NCBI RefSeq assembly: GCF_011045835.1
Contig: NZ_CP047349.1
Span: 3,798,501-3,862,500 of the forward strand
Direction: 5' to 3'
Source: Proteus terrae subsp. cibarius
GTDB lineage: Bacteria > Pseudomonadota > Gammaproteobacteria > Enterobacterales > Enterobacteriaceae
Length of the DNA: 64,000 nt
Under the pieces are notes generated by a model. That model did not search any database and was not told the origin of the DNA. It saw only the letters and a list, made by a program, of their open reading frames with translations. The stretch's first letter is position 1. The number at the start of each line of letters is the position of its first letter. Both the position numbers and the translations under genes were made by a program. Shown here piece by piece: positions 45,778 to 56,024 of this stretch.

Positions 45778-46304
45778 AAATAAATACACAATGGATGTTA
45801 TTTATTGCATTTTTACCTAAGTGGAAACTCACTTTACTGAGCTTAATTATACCTTTTATTGCCTTTCTATTTTATTACCTCTTTATCTACACAGATTACC
45901 AACAAGAGATAACTCAACAACATATAGAAATGGCACAAAGACTAAAGCGCATTAATCACCATCAAAATACGTTAGAGACAATGCCTTCTATTAATTCACT
46001 GATCACACAGGAAATAGATTATGACATCCCATTAAATAGCTCACCAGTTAGTGAGCAATTACAACGCTTACTGATGACCTATCACTTTATACCAGAGATT
46101 TGGGAAGTCATGCCTAACTCTTTATATAAACTGACTTTTACTTTGTCTTACTCACAGTTTTTAACACTATTGGAATATCTTAATCAAACGAGCTTAGCGC
46201 TTATTTCTCTGAATATTGTTCCAATAGAAACCCATTTAATTTCAGTACAAATGAGCCTTACGGAGCTAAGTTATCCTAGCGCAATACAAGGTGATATATC
46301 ATGA
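45774..46304 (+). CDS. hofO: HofO (PilO-like) inner-membrane protein
   Basis: 176 residues with one membrane helix (about 19-41, LTLLSLIIPFIAFLFYYLFIYT). A coiled coil follows (EITQQHIEMAQRLKRINHHQNTLE), then a small C-terminal domain that fits the PilO/GspM type. Sequence identity to E. coli HofO is too low to judge by eye; assignment rests on topology and operon position. Start and stop overlap hofN and hofQ by four bases each. In E. coli hofP follows, but here hofQ does directly. Confidence 0.75.
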   Translation: MKINTQWMLFIAFLPKWKLTLLSLIIPFIAFLFYYLFIYTDYQQEITQQHIEMAQRLKRINHHQNTLETMPSINSLITQEIDYDIPLNSSPVSEQLQRLLMTYHFIPEIWEVMPNSLYKLTFTLSYSQFLTLLEYLNQTSLALISLNIVPIETHLISVQMSLTELSYPSAIQGDIS

Positions 46305-47401
46305 AGATAGGAATTTTAATTGTCATCTTATGTATGACAACCAACATTTGGGCTCATACCAGAGATCCCTTCTTTCCTGAGAATAGCGATGATGAAAAAA
46401 TATCATCCACCTTTATTGAAGAGCAAACATCAATCACAGAACAACCCGAAAAATTATATCACCAACTTTATTCTTTAAATTATGCTGATGCTGATAAATT
46501 AGGTGAACAACTAAGTAATCATACCATTCCATTACTTAGTCAGCAGGGACGCGTTATTGTAGATAGTGAATCAAATAGCCTTTCTATAGTTGATAATAGT
46601 AAGACACTGTCTGAAATTGAGGATTGGTTAAAATTACGGGATACTCCCCAACAACAAGTTCATATCACCGCACATATTGTGAGTAGCAGTCAGGATGCTT
46701 TAAATGAATTAGGCACTCAATGGGGATTACAAGCATTAAAAACACAAACCGAAAACGCATCTACAACACCTAATGCTATTCCAACAACCTCTTCGCTTAA
46801 TTCAACGTTATCAACCCCTTCACTTTCTGCTTTATCACTCCATCAAAACACCAAAAATCCCCTTCACTATATTGCATTTAATATTGCCAGAATTAATGGA
46901 CGTCTATTAGAGCTTGAATTAAGCGCGTTAGAGCAAGAAAAACAGTTATCTATTATTGCAAGTCCACGGCTAACGACTGCTCATGAAAAAACAGCATCCA
47001 TCAAACAAGGAACGGAGATCCCCTATGTCAGTCGGGATAATGAAATGACACGAGTTCAATTTAAAGAGGCTGTCTTGGGTATGGAGGTAACACCCATGAT
47101 CCAAAGAAATAAAAAGATAAGATTAATACTTAAAATTAGTCAAAACACACCGGGTATTGCACTTGTTCAAGGTGGAAGTGAACATCTATCTATCGATAAA
47201 CAAGAGATCAGCACAGAAGTGACTATTCGTGACGGAGAAACCATTATGTTAGGAGGAATATTTCAACAAAAACAGCAAGAACACACGGCAAAGATCCCTT
47301 TATTATCCTCAATCCCATTATTAGGGGTACTTTTCAGTCATAAAAGAGATCAACACAGTCGCCATGAATTGGTTATTTTTATTACACCCAAATTAATCTA
47401 A
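46301..47401 (+). CDS. hofQ: HofQ-like secretin with a HofP-like N terminus
   Basis: 366 residues, shorter than E. coli HofQ (412). Signal peptide (MKIGILIVILCMTTNIWA). The mature start TRDPFFPENSDD resembles the RDPF motif of HofP/PilP rather than the usual secretin STN domain, which seems missing. From about residue 50 a secretin N1-like domain (KLYHQLYSLNYADADKLGEQL) follows, then the beta-barrel region with the secretin signature at the C terminus (IPLLSSIPLLGVLFSHKRDQHSRHELVIFITPKLI). It should form the outer-membrane pore for DNA uptake. A missing hofP plus an RDPF-bearing HofQ suggests a deletion fusing the two genes (inference). Confidence 0.82.
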   Translation: MKIGILIVILCMTTNIWAHTRDPFFPENSDDEKISSTFIEEQTSITEQPEKLYHQLYSLNYADADKLGEQLSNHTIPLLSQQGRVIVDSESNSLSIVDNSKTLSEIEDWLKLRDTPQQQVHITAHIVSSSQDALNELGTQWGLQALKTQTENASTTPNAIPTTSSLNSTLSTPSLSALSLHQNTKNPLHYIAFNIARINGRLLELELSALEQEKQLSIIASPRLTTAHEKTASIKQGTEIPYVSRDNEMTRVQFKEAVLGMEVTPMIQRNKKIRLILKISQNTPGIALVQGGSEHLSIDKQEISTEVTIRDGETIMLGGIFQQKQQEHTAKIPLLSSIPLLGVLFSHKRDQHSRHELVIFITPKLI

Positions 47402-47981
47402 TTTTTTATGCGATAAATATTTTTATCATAAAATACAAAGCACTATATGTTTTTTACTAGGATTAAACTTAGAGTTATTCATTGTTTTTTCTTATAATCA
47501 GTATTTATAGATTTGACGATGAGGACGATTTAGCTTACAAGGGTTAGCTAATTTGAGTGAACCTGAAACATCACAATAAAAATACGGATACATTTTATGC
47601 ACTTCCTCTATTCTTGGAGGTAGGGCTTTTTATATGTAATATTGATCGATTGATGACGAAAAAGACAATATTATCAGATGCGGTTTTCCGACTAAATTGT
47701 GTTAGAATCTCCGCGTTGCCAACAAAGATAATTACTTTTTTTAGTAGTTTTTGTTATGTACTGTGGGCAAAGGGATTTTTATCCTATGTTGTCGTTTATG
47801 ACAGCATGTGGTTATTTTATAGCGATCTACTGAAAGAACTCAGTCTTATTATGAGAGTAGATAACAAATGTTATCAGGTGTGAATTAGATAAACACTCAT
47901 AAATTTCAGTTTAGGTCCCGTCGCTGAATGAATTTGGCGGGGCGGGTTATCATTAACGAATATCTTAGTAATACCAAAAAC
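47402..47981. other. Intergenic region hofQ-aroK
   Basis: 580 bases. An open frame at 47557-47883 has no recognisable protein features and is not called. An extended -10-like TG-T-TAGAAT at 47700-47708 is the best aroK promoter candidate. A GC-rich stem (CCCGTC 47917-47922 with GGCGGG 47941-47946) lies about 35 bases before the aroK start. A long 5' leader for aroK is therefore likely. Confidence 0.4.
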
Positions 47982-48503
47982 ATGGCAGAGAAACGTAATA
48001 TCTTTCTGGTTGGGCCTATGGGTGCCGGCAAAAGCACTATTGGTCGTCAGTTAGCTCAACAACTTAGTATGGAGTTTTATGATTCTGATCAGGAAATTGA
48101 GCGGCGTACAGGTGCGGATGTAGGTTGGGTATTTGATGTTGAAGGCGAAGAAGGCTTCCGTCAACGAGAAGAGAAAATAATCAACGAACTTACTGAAAAA
48201 CAAGGCATTGTACTTGCTACAGGTGGGGGTTCGGTGAAATCGCGAGAAACCCGTAACAGACTATCTGCACGTGGTGTGGTTGTTTATTTAGAAACCAATA
48301 TTGAAAAACAACTCGCTCGTACCCAACGTGATAAAAAACGTCCTTTATTGCAAGGTGTTGAACCTGTGCGCGATGTATTAGAGACATTAGCTGAAGAACG
48401 TAATCCTCTTTATGAAGAGATTGCTGACATCACTATTCATACTGATGATCAGAGTGCAAAAATTGTAGCCAATCAAATAATTGAATTGTTAGAACAAAAC
48501 TAA
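47982..48503 (+). CDS. aroK: Shikimate kinase I
   Basis: 173 residues from ATG 47982 ([18 protein letters not shown]), exactly the E. coli AroK start and length; an upstream in-frame ATG at 47928 would add 18 unconserved residues. It phosphorylates shikimate at C3 with ATP. P loop GPMGAGKST (about 11-19), shikimate site [30 protein letters not shown] (about 32-61) and GGGS (about 79-82), lid RDKKRPLLQ (about 115-123). It is followed by aroB 54 bases on; aroK-aroB-damX-dam is a conserved operon. Confidence 0.96.
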   Translation: MAEKRNIFLVGPMGAGKSTIGRQLAQQLSMEFYDSDQEIERRTGADVGWVFDVEGEEGFRQREEKIINELTEKQGIVLATGGGSVKSRETRNRLSARGVVVYLETNIEKQLARTQRDKKRPLLQGVEPVRDVLETLAEERNPLYEEIADITIHTDDQSAKIVANQIIELLEQN

Positions 48504-48557
48504 TAAATTCAGCTATTTACAAGGTTAAGTAAAGACAATAAGAAGAAGGCCACTGTT

Positions 48558-49652
48558 ATGGAAAAAATCACTGTCACATTAGGTGAAAGAAGCTATCCCA
48601 TTACCATTGCTTCTGGCCTTTTTCATCAAGAAGATACCTTTTTACCTTTAAAATCAGGGCAGCAAGTTATGATAGTCACAAACGTGACGCTTGCTCCACT
48701 CTATTTAGAAAAGGTAACAGACACCTTAAAAAAACAGGGTGTTTTGGTTGATAGCGTGATTTTACCTGATGGTGAACAACATAAATCGCTTGAGATCATG
48801 AATGATGTCTTTACTGCATTATTAGAAAAAAATCACAATCGAGATACAACACTTATCGCATTAGGCGGTGGGGTTATTGGTGATCTAACGGGTTTTGCCG
48901 CTGCAAGTTATCAACGCGGTGTTCGCTTTATCCAAGTACCAACCACACTGTTATCTCAAGTAGATTCTTCTGTTGGTGGCAAAACTGCAGTTAATCACCC
49001 TCTTGGCAAAAACATGATTGGTGCGTTTTATCAGCCCGCTTCTGTTGTTATCGATCTCGATTGTCTAGCCACATTACCGCCTCGTGAACTTTCATCGGGT
49101 TTAGCTGAAGTTATTAAATATGGCATCATTTTAGATAAAGACTTTTTTATCTGGCTTGAAAATAATATTGATAAACTCTTGGCTCTTGATCCTAAAGCCA
49201 TGGCATTTTGTATCCGTCGTTGCTGTGAACTAAAAGCTGACGTCGTGGCTGCTGATGAAAAAGAAACAAGTGGTTTACGCGCACTACTCAACCTTGGCCA
49301 TACTTATGGACACGCTATCGAAGCTCATATGGGATATGGTGTTTGGTTGCATGGTGAAGCCGTTGCCGCAGGTATGGTAATGGCGGCAAGAACATCTCAA
49401 GCGCTTGGTCAATTCACGGAAGAAGAGACTCAACGTGTTATTCAATTGCTTGAGAAAGCCAATCTCCCCGTCAATGGCCCTATTGAAATGACACCTGATG
49501 ACTATTTACCTCATATGATGAGAGATAAAAAGGTATCTGGCGGCAAATTACACCTTGTTTTACCAAAAGGTATCGGCCAATCTGAATTGCGTGCCGATAT
49601 TACTCGCGAACAAGTCCACAAAGCGATAACATCTTGCATTAATGCAAATTAA
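48558..49652 (+). CDS. aroB: 3-dehydroquinate synthase
   Basis: 364 residues (E. coli 362). It converts DAHP to 3-dehydroquinate using NAD and zinc, the second step of the shikimate pathway. Visible: NAD-binding [52 protein letters not shown] (about 95-146), a zinc ligand Glu in [10 protein letters not shown] (about 181-190), and zinc His residues in [13 protein letters not shown] (about 244-256) and [12 protein letters not shown] (about 262-273). It forms an operon with aroK and probably damX. Confidence 0.97.
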   Translation: MEKITVTLGERSYPITIASGLFHQEDTFLPLKSGQQVMIVTNVTLAPLYLEKVTDTLKKQGVLVDSVILPDGEQHKSLEIMNDVFTALLEKNHNRDTTLIALGGGVIGDLTGFAAASYQRGVRFIQVPTTLLSQVDSSVGGKTAVNHPLGKNMIGAFYQPASVVIDLDCLATLPPRELSSGLAEVIKYGIILDKDFFIWLENNIDKLLALDPKAMAFCIRRCCELKADVVAADEKETSGLRALLNLGHTYGHAIEAHMGYGVWLHGEAVAAGMVMAARTSQALGQFTEEETQRVIQLLEKANLPVNGPIEMTPDDYLPHMMRDKKVSGGKLHLVLPKGIGQSELRADITREQVHKAITSCINAN

Positions 49653-49822
49653 GCATCCCATTACCTGACAAGAAATAAACCAGAATATTCATTTAAGGAA
49701 AATTCTGGTTAATATTGTCAAATGCAACGTTTCAGAAAAAGCGTTTCATCCTTATACTATGAGGTAATGGCTAAGGCTGAATAGAATATTTTTCGCTTTT
49801 TGACGCTCTGACGGAGGGCATA

Positions 49823-50752
49823 ATGGACGAGTTCAAACCTGACAATGAAACCAAGGGTGATAATTCACTCAAACCTGATACATCGGATAGACCTGAACGT
49901 CGAACTAACCGACCTCGTAGCAATCCATTAAAAAACGCACGATTCTCTGTATCCCGTCAACAGATGATGATTGGTGTAGGTGTTTTAGTCCTTATCCTAC
50001 TAATTATCGCAATAAGTTCAGCATTAAAATCACCAGAAACAACTGAACCTACATCTCCGACCAATACAGAAAGAAATATCGATCTGTCTCAACAACCGTC
50101 ATCCGTTACGCCTTCAGAAAATGGTCAGCTATCAACACCTCAATCTATTTCTGGGCAAGATATACAGCCAGTGACACCACCTTCACAAAATTTACCTTCA
50201 ATGATTGATTCGCAAGGTCAACGAGTTGAGATCCCTGGAGATATCGTTGATTCATTAAATCAACAACAATCGGGTATTAATCAAGCGACTAGTCAGCAGT
50301 TAAATGCTCAACAACCAAAACCGGTACAGCCTGTTACACAACCTCCTGTCACCAAACCTGTACAAAAACCGGCTGAAGTAAAAACACCACCGACAAAACC
50401 AGTGACACCACCAGCAACAACGCAACCTAAACCAACAACGACTAAACCTGTTGTTTCAGGTTCATTATCAGCAGGTAATTTAAATGCTATTCCTGCCACT
50501 AACTATACATTGCAATTAAGTGGCGCAAGTCGCCAAGATACCTTAGAGGCTTTCGCTAAAAAGAACCTCAATGGAAACTACGCTATTTACAAAACACAGC
50601 GTAATGGTAATCCATGGTATGTACTCATCTATGGAAATTATCGTAATATAAGCGAAGCCAAACAGGCCGTTTCTTCTTTACCAGCGCCAGTACAAGCAAA
50701 ACAACCTTGGGTTAGACCGATGAAACATGTTCATCAGGATCTAAAAAAATAA
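49823..50752 (+). CDS. damX: DamX cell-division SPOR-domain protein
   Basis: 309 residues, much shorter than E. coli DamX (428). Cytoplasmic basic N terminus, one membrane helix (about 51-72, MIGVGVLVLILLIIAISSAL). A long disordered periplasmic linker is rich in Pro, Thr, Gln and Lys (about 75-215, with TKPVQKPAEVKTPP-type repeats). The C-terminal SPOR domain (about 222-300: NYTLQLSGASRQDTLEAFAKKN ... WYVLIYGNYRNISEAKQAVSSLP) binds denuded septal glycan. The linker accounts for the size difference. It sits between aroB and dam in the conserved order. Confidence 0.93.
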   Translation: MDEFKPDNETKGDNSLKPDTSDRPERRTNRPRSNPLKNARFSVSRQQMMIGVGVLVLILLIIAISSALKSPETTEPTSPTNTERNIDLSQQPSSVTPSENGQLSTPQSISGQDIQPVTPPSQNLPSMIDSQGQRVEIPGDIVDSLNQQQSGINQATSQQLNAQQPKPVQPVTQPPVTKPVQKPAEVKTPPTKPVTPPATTQPKPTTTKPVVSGSLSAGNLNAIPATNYTLQLSGASRQDTLEAFAKKNLNGNYAIYKTQRNGNPWYVLIYGNYRNISEAKQAVSSLPAPVQAKQPWVRPMKHVHQDLKK

Positions 50753-50834
50753 TTAAGACGAAGTTCACCGCTGATATGCTGTCTGAAACAGAGTACAATC
50801 GGCGACTCTGAAACGATTGAGAAATTTGGACGGC

Positions 50835-51650
50835 ATGAAAAAAAAACGCGCATTCCTAAAATGGGCTGGTGGTAAATATCCTTTGGTAGATGACATTAAA
50901 CGTCATCTGCCTGAGGGTAATTGTTTAATTGAACCTTTTATGGGTGCCGGTTCTGTTTTTTTGAATACAGAATACGATTCATATATTCTTGCCGATATAA
51001 ATAGTGATCTAATTCATCTCTATAATACGGTAAAGCAACATCCTGAAAAATTTATGAAGGATGCCCGCTTATTATTTACCCCTCAAATGAATATCGCAGA
51101 AGAGTTTTATCAGCTACGACAAGAATTTAATCGTTCAACGGACGCTTATCAGCGTAGTGTGTTATTTCTCTATCTTAACCGTCATTGCTACAATGGGCTG
51201 TGTCGTTATAATTCAAAAGGCGAATACAACGTCCCTTTTGGTCGTTATAAAAAACCTTATTTTCCTGAAGCAGAGCTAATCTGGTTTTCTGAAAAAGCCC
51301 AAAAAGCCGAATTTGTTTGCCAAAGCTATTCATCAACTATGACAAATGCAGAAAAAGGCGCCGTTGTTTATTGCGATCCTCCTTATGCACCATTATCACC
51401 GACTGCAAATTTTACGTCATACCATACAAATAGCTTTAGTTTTCAAGAGCAGGAACATCTGGCTCAACTTGCCTCAATGCTGGCTTACGAGAGACAGATA
51501 CCCGTGTTAATATCAAATCATGAGACTGCGTTAACAAAAGAGTGGTATGTAGACGCAAAAGAGCTACACAGTGTGAAAGTCAGAAGAACAATTAGTAGCA
51601 ACACACTCGGTCGTAGCAAAGTGAACGAATTACTTGCCTTATATAAATAA
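50835..51650 (+). CDS. dam: DNA adenine methyltransferase
   Basis: 271 residues from ATG 50835 ([26 protein letters not shown]), matching E. coli Dam; a TTG six codons upstream is not needed. It methylates adenine in GATC, serving mismatch repair and replication timing. AdoMet-binding motif PFMGAGSVF (about 35-43), catalytic DPPY in [12 protein letters not shown] (about 177-188), and target recognition region [29 protein letters not shown] (about 116-144). At the C terminus a [15 protein letters not shown] segment replaces the E. coli GTRKKV version. It is followed 44 bases later by rpe. Confidence 0.97.
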   Translation: MKKKRAFLKWAGGKYPLVDDIKRHLPEGNCLIEPFMGAGSVFLNTEYDSYILADINSDLIHLYNTVKQHPEKFMKDARLLFTPQMNIAEEFYQLRQEFNRSTDAYQRSVLFLYLNRHCYNGLCRYNSKGEYNVPFGRYKKPYFPEAELIWFSEKAQKAEFVCQSYSSTMTNAEKGAVVYCDPPYAPLSPTANFTSYHTNSFSFQEQEHLAQLASMLAYERQIPVLISNHETALTKEWYVDAKELHSVKVRRTISSNTLGRSKVNELLALYK

Positions 51651-51694
51651 TCGTTAACACCTCCCGACAATGGGAGTGTTGTCTGGAGAATGCG

Positions 51695-52366
51695 ATGAAA
51701 GATTTTCTGATTGCCCCTTCTATTTTATCCGCTGATTTTGCTCGCCTTGGTGAAGATACTGAAAAAGTGCTCGCAGCAGGTGCAGATGTTGTCCACTTCG
51801 ATGTTATGGATAACCACTATGTTCCTAATCTGACATTTGGTGCGCCAATTTGTAAGGCTCTGCGTAACTACGGTATTACAGCACCTATTGATGTTCATCT
51901 AATGGTTAAACCCGTTGACCGTATCATCCCCGATTTTGCAAAAGCGGGCGCAACTTATATCTCATTTCACGCTGAAGCCAGTGACCACGTCGATCGTACT
52001 ATTCAATTAATCAAAGATTGTGGTTGTAAAGCAGGCTTAGTGCTTAATCCAGCAACCCCATTAAACTATCTCGACTATGTTATGGATAAATTGGATCTTA
52101 TTCTGCTGATGTCTGTTAACCCAGGCTTTGGTGGGCAATCATTTATTCCTAATACCCTCGATAAATTACGACAAGTTCGTAAGATGATTGATGATGGTGG
52201 TTATGACATTCGTTTAGAAATTGATGGCGGTGTCAAAGTCGATAATATTGCTGAAATAGCGCAAGCTGGCGCTGATATGTTTGTTGCAGGCTCTGCTATT
52301 TTCAATCAGCCAGACTATAAGCATGTTATCGACAATATGCGCCGTGAATTAGAAAAGGTATCGTAA
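51695..52366 (+). CDS. rpe: Ribulose-phosphate 3-epimerase
   Basis: 223 residues (E. coli 225). It interconverts ribulose-5-P and xylulose-5-P in the pentose phosphate pathway. TIM barrel with the metal-binding residues in [18 protein letters not shown] (about 30-47) and VHLMVKPVD (about 68-76), the catalytic Asp in [12 protein letters not shown] (about 174-185), and phosphate-binding [12 protein letters not shown]. It has a GGAG ribosome site. The stop codon shares one base with the gph start (TAATG), indicating coupled translation. Confidence 0.97.
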   Translation: MKDFLIAPSILSADFARLGEDTEKVLAAGADVVHFDVMDNHYVPNLTFGAPICKALRNYGITAPIDVHLMVKPVDRIIPDFAKAGATYISFHAEASDHVDRTIQLIKDCGCKAGLVLNPATPLNYLDYVMDKLDLILLMSVNPGFGGQSFIPNTLDKLRQVRKMIDDGGYDIRLEIDGGVKVDNIAEIAQAGADMFVAGSAIFNQPDYKHVIDNMRRELEKVS

Positions 52367-53076
52367 TGACAGATAAAAAACTCAAAGGTATCCGTGCTAT
52401 CGCCTTTGATCTTGATGGCACTCTCACCGACAGCGCTGTTGGTCTTACAGAAGCGACAGACTATGCATTAAAAGCAAAAGGCTTCCCGCCAGCTGGCAAA
52501 CATAATGTTACTATTTGGGTTGGAAACGGCGTGGATATGCTACTGACACGCGCTTTGCACAATGCGGGTGTTGAAGATGTGACTGATACCTTATTAAAAG
52601 AGATGCGTGATCTTTTTGATGAACATTATGCAACCTCAGTCAAAACAGGCAGTGATTTATTCCCTCACGTTAAAGAAACCCTTGAAGTATTAGCTTCACA
52701 CGATATTCCTCTGGGGATCGTGACAAACAAACCAACACCATTTATCGCACCATTACTACAACAGCTGGAAATTGAAAAATATTTTTCCTTAGTGTTAGGT
52801 GGCGATGATGTGAAAGAAAAAAAACCGCATCCAGCACCATTATATTTAACAATGGGCACGTTTGGTGTTAAAAAGGAAGAACTCCTTTTTGTTGGGGATT
52901 CTCGCAACGATATTATTGCAGCACAAGCGGCTGAATGCCCTTGCGTAGGTTTAACCTACGGCTATAACTACGGCGTATCTATTGCAGACAGCAAACCTGA
53001 TTTTACTCTCGATAACTTTGCTGACTTGCTTTCTATCCTCGATATCACGCCAATGACAACTGTGGAACAGAATTAA
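52366..53076 (+). CDS. gph: Phosphoglycolate phosphatase
   Basis: 236 residues, HAD superfamily. It dephosphorylates 2-phosphoglycolate, largely from DNA repair. Motif I is [13 protein letters not shown] (about 12-24) with the nucleophile Asp, motif II IVTNKP, motif [13 protein letters not shown], and motif [17 protein letters not shown] (about 175-189). The cap is of the alpha-helical C1 type. It overlaps rpe by one base and is followed one base later by trpS, so rpe-gph-trpS is a tight operon, as in E. coli. Confidence 0.96.
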   Translation: MTDKKLKGIRAIAFDLDGTLTDSAVGLTEATDYALKAKGFPPAGKHNVTIWVGNGVDMLLTRALHNAGVEDVTDTLLKEMRDLFDEHYATSVKTGSDLFPHVKETLEVLASHDIPLGIVTNKPTPFIAPLLQQLEIEKYFSLVLGGDDVKEKKPHPAPLYLTMGTFGVKKEELLFVGDSRNDIIAAQAAECPCVGLTYGYNYGVSIADSKPDFTLDNFADLLSILDITPMTTVEQN

Positions 53077-53077
53077 A

Positions 53078-54106
53078 ATGACGACTTCAGTAGAAAAAAC
53101 GGCACAAAAGCCAATTGTATTCAGTGGTGCACAACCTTCTGGTGAATTAACTATCGGAAACTATATGGGTGCACTGCGTCAATGGGTACAAATGCAAGAT
53201 GATTACGATTGCATTTACTGTATCGTTGACCAACACGCCATTACAGTACGCCAAGATCCTAAAGAACTAAGAAAAAGAACCTTAGATACACTGGCTCTGT
53301 ATCTTGCTTGTGGTATTGATCCAGAAAAAAGCACTATTTTTGTTCAGTCACATGTTCCACAACATGCACAATTAAGCTGGGCACTTAACTGCTATACCTA
53401 TTTTGGTGAATTGAGCCGAATGACTCAATTTAAAGATAAATCAGCACGTCACTCTGAAAATATCAACGCAGGGTTATTCGATTATCCTGTATTAATGGCA
53501 GCGGATATTCTGATTTACCAAACAAACCAAGTGCCTGTTGGTATCGACCAAAAACAACATCTTGAATTAAGCCGTGATATTGCTCAGCGCTTTAACGCTA
53601 TTTATGGCGATATCTTCACTGTACCAGATCCTTTTATTCCAAAAGGCGGTGCTCGTGTGATGGCATTACAAGATCCGACTAAAAAAATGTCTAAGTCTGA
53701 TGATAACCGCAATAACGTTATCGCATTGCTAGAAGATCCAAAAGCAGCGGCTAAAAAGATCAAACGTGCAATGACAGATTCAGAAGAGCCACCTCGTGTT
53801 ATTTACGATCTTGAAAACAAAGCAGGTGTCTCTAACTTACTCGATATTTTAGCGGGTGTTACAGGTAAAACGATCCCTGAATTAGAAGCTGAATTTGAAG
53901 GCCAAATGTACGGTCATCTAAAAGGTGCTGTCGCTGATGCAGTATCTGAAATGCTAACCAACATTCAAGAACGTTTTAACACTTTCCGTAATGATGAAGC
54001 ACTGCTCAATAAAATCATGAAAGAAGGTGCTGATAAAGCCAAAGCTCGCGCTCAAGCAACCTTAGACAAGGTTTATGACGCAATCGGATTTATTGCACAT
54101 CCGTAA
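53078..54106 (+). CDS. trpS: Tryptophanyl-tRNA synthetase
   Basis: 342 residues (E. coli 334, which lacks the short N-terminal extension seen here). Class I synthetase. The HIGH-equivalent is TIGN in [12 protein letters not shown] (about 20-31), and the KMSKS loop is KKMSKSDDN (about 203-211). The acceptor and tryptophan pocket segments [30 protein letters not shown] are well conserved. It is the last gene of the dam-rpe-gph-trpS run, ended by a strong terminator. No tryptophan leader peptide is visible because the gene is closely coupled to gph. Confidence 0.97.
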   Translation: MTTSVEKTAQKPIVFSGAQPSGELTIGNYMGALRQWVQMQDDYDCIYCIVDQHAITVRQDPKELRKRTLDTLALYLACGIDPEKSTIFVQSHVPQHAQLSWALNCYTYFGELSRMTQFKDKSARHSENINAGLFDYPVLMAADILIYQTNQVPVGIDQKQHLELSRDIAQRFNAIYGDIFTVPDPFIPKGGARVMALQDPTKKMSKSDDNRNNVIALLEDPKAAAKKIKRAMTDSEEPPRVIYDLENKAGVSNLLDILAGVTGKTIPELEAEFEGQMYGHLKGAVADAVSEMLTNIQERFNTFRNDEALLNKIMKEGADKAKARAQATLDKVYDAIGFIAHP

Positions 54107-54122
54107 TTTTTCATTAATACAT

Positions 54123-54160
54123 AAAAACACCTCGCCTATTTTTAGGGAGGTGTTTTTTAG
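54123..54160 (+). terminator. Terminator after trpS
   Basis: AACACCTC and GAGGTGTT arms (about 54126-54133 with 54147-54154), an inner CCT/AGG pairing, then a run of six T. Confidence 0.85.
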
Positions 54161-54239
54161 TAAAGAGGAATTATTGGGTTCTTAATACTACAAGCTAATT
54201 TTTATTAATAATAATATTAATTATCAATAAGTTAACTAT

Positions 54240-54914
54240 TTACTCTTTAAATAACCGTCGATTAAAACTCTCAATGGTTTGATTTTGCAGTCTTAATTGC
54301 ATAGTCTTGCTCCAACTTGCTGATAATCCTGAGGCACTTAATAGACGATGATAAAGCTCTTCATCGAATGGCATATGAAAAGCAATCGAAATCGCTTCTT
54401 TAACAGAGACATCGCTGTTTCTTGAAACCAAGACAAGAGGATGATGACTGCCTGTTTCACCTATACTCACAACACGATATAACCAGCCACAATAGCCACT
54501 ATCTTGCATAATTTGCGAAAAGTTACTGACTTCTGTCACAGTATTAAGTTTATAGCAAGGAGAGCGAGGTTGAGTAACTTGGATTAATGCTGTTCCCCAC
54601 TGATAAATATCACCAATAAAAACATTCTCTTCTGTCATACCTGTTGTTGAGATATTTTCACCAAATGCAGGGGCATGAAAAAAATCTGTCAATTGTGGGA
54701 ATTGCTCAGCCCAATAAAGATAATGCTCTTTAGGATAGTGACAAAGTGCGCGATCAGGGCCACCGTGAAAACTCTTTTCTGCTTGCTCATCACCTTCTAA
54801 TCCCAGTGATGTTAATTTGATATGACCATCCACCAGCCTTTTGGTGATCGCACTGGTAAATCCATTAGATGTTGTTGTGACATTACCGATAAAAACACTA
54901 GGAAAATAACGCAT
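54240..54914 (-). CDS. yiiM: YiiM, MOSC-domain protein (6-N-hydroxylaminopurine resistance)
   Basis: 224 residues, the E. coli YiiM length. Molybdenum-cofactor-binding MOSC domain with FHGGPDRALCHYPKEHYLYW (about 49-68), PAFGENISTTGMTEENVFIGDIYQWG (about 82-107), and the conserved Cys in TQPRSPCYKL (about 114-123). A small C-terminal extension follows. YiiM reduces N-hydroxylated purines and detoxifies base analogues. It is adjacent to sodA on the same strand, a neighbourhood also found in E. coli; a sodA terminator lies between. Confidence 0.94.
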   Translation of the reverse strand: MRYFPSVFIGNVTTTSNGFTSAITKRLVDGHIKLTSLGLEGDEQAEKSFHGGPDRALCHYPKEHYLYWAEQFPQLTDFFHAPAFGENISTTGMTEENVFIGDIYQWGTALIQVTQPRSPCYKLNTVTEVSNFSQIMQDSGYCGWLYRVVSIGETGSHHPLVLVSRNSDVSVKEAISIAFHMPFDEELYHRLLSASGLSASWSKTMQLRLQNQTIESFNRRLFKE

Positions 54915-54970
54915 AGCTCACTACCTATACAGAAAAGAATAACTCATAGTAAAGATAGTGTTCAAAAGAA

Positions 54971-54996
54971 ACAATGCCGACATTTGTCGGCATTAA
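54971..54996 (-). terminator. Terminator after sodA
   Basis: Nine-base-pair stem AATGCCGAC/GTCGGCATT (54973-54981 with 54986-54994) and a 4-base loop. On the minus strand it is followed by GTTTCTTTTG. The T run is weaker than usual. Confidence 0.65.
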
Positions 54997-55028
54997 AAAT
55001 ATAAAAAGAAAGGAAGTTATTAACTCAA

Positions 55029-55652
55029 TTATGCCTTGCTCTGAAAACGCTTTTGCGCTTCATCCCAGTTAACCACTGACCAGAATGCTTTAATATAATC
55101 AGGGCGACGATTTTGATATTTTAAGTAGTAAGCATGCTCCCACACATCTAACCCTACAATTGGGTAACCTGATGCGCCAGCTAACTCTTCACCCATTAAT
55201 GGGCTATCTTGGTTTGCAGTAGAAACAACCGCAAGTTTGCCATCGTCTTTTAATACTAACCAAGCCCAACCAGAACCGAAACGGCTAGCCGCAGCTTTTT
55301 CAAATAACTCTTTAAAAGCATCAACACTACCAAAATCACGTTCAATCGCGTCTTTTAGTGAGCCTTGTAATTGAGTGCCTAGCTTCAGACCTTTCCAGAA
55401 TAATGAGTGGTTAGAGTGACCACCAGCATTATTACGTAGAAAAGTACGTTGATCAGCAGGGACTTTATGAAGATTTTTAACTAACTCATCAATTTCTAAG
55501 CCAGCAAGCTCAGGCAATTTTTCTAATGCTGTATTGGTATTATTCACATAAGTTTGATGATGCTTAGTATGATGAATTTCCATTGTACGCTCATCAAAGT
55601 GAGGCTCTAATGCATCATAAGCATAAGGCAGTGCAGGTAATGTATAGCTCAT
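55029..55652 (-). CDS. sodA: Superoxide dismutase, manganese type
   Basis: 207 residues from ATG 55652 ([19 protein letters not shown]), as in E. coli SodA; an ATG 11 codons upstream is not conserved. Cytoplasmic dismutation of superoxide. Metal ligands are His27 ([13 protein letters not shown] region), His82 ([10 protein letters not shown]), Asp and His of [11 protein letters not shown] (about 167-177). The residues around the active site ([24 protein letters not shown]) fit the manganese enzyme rather than SodB. A Fur box lies about 80 bases upstream, in line with iron-dependent repression of sodA. Confidence 0.96.
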   Translation of the reverse strand: MSYTLPALPYAYDALEPHFDERTMEIHHTKHHQTYVNNTNTALEKLPELAGLEIDELVKNLHKVPADQRTFLRNNAGGHSNHSLFWKGLKLGTQLQGSLKDAIERDFGSVDAFKELFEKAAASRFGSGWAWLVLKDDGKLAVVSTANQDSPLMGEELAGASGYPIVGLDVWEHAYYLKYQNRRPDYIKAFWSVVNWDEAQKRFQSKA

Positions 55653-55730
55653 ATTAATCTCCAGTGCTGTTTTATCTTGGATCACACCATGTGATTTATC
55701 TTTTCATTTCATTATAGTGAAAAAAACGTT

Positions 55731-55749
55731 AATGAAAATCATTATCATA
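55731..55749. promoter_or_regulatory. Fur box upstream of sodA
   Basis: AATGAAAATCATTATCATA matches the 19-bp Fur consensus GATAATGATAATCATTATC at most positions. It lies about 79-97 bases upstream of the sodA ATG; repression by Fur-iron is expected. Confidence 0.78.
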
Positions 55750-56024
55750 TCCATATTATTTTTGTGGTTTTTTTATCCAGCACGGTTAAATTAATTTTCA
55801 CAGTATATTATTTTAATTTAAAAGCTTTCTATTAAACGATAATCCTATTAAACAAGAAAATAGTAGATAAATAATGCCATGCTAGCTTTAGCACTAATTG
55901 AACATTCCATGAAAAGCATTTCCATTAATTCGTGATCTTCTGCGCAAAAAAGAAACAATCTTTATTTACCCTCTTTTGTTAACGACTTTTTGACATAGTA
56001 TTAACAATAGTGAGGAGAACTATT
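55750..56024. other. sodA-acs divergent intergenic region
   Basis: AT-rich control region for acs; GAGGAG lies 9-14 bases before the acs ATG. No clear CRP or other binding site could be assigned. Confidence 0.4.

Noticed and set aside
47557..47883. 108-codon open frame upstream of aroK
   Set aside because: No convincing start or family; hydrophobic, Phe/Leu-rich AT-driven sequence in what is more likely the aroK leader.
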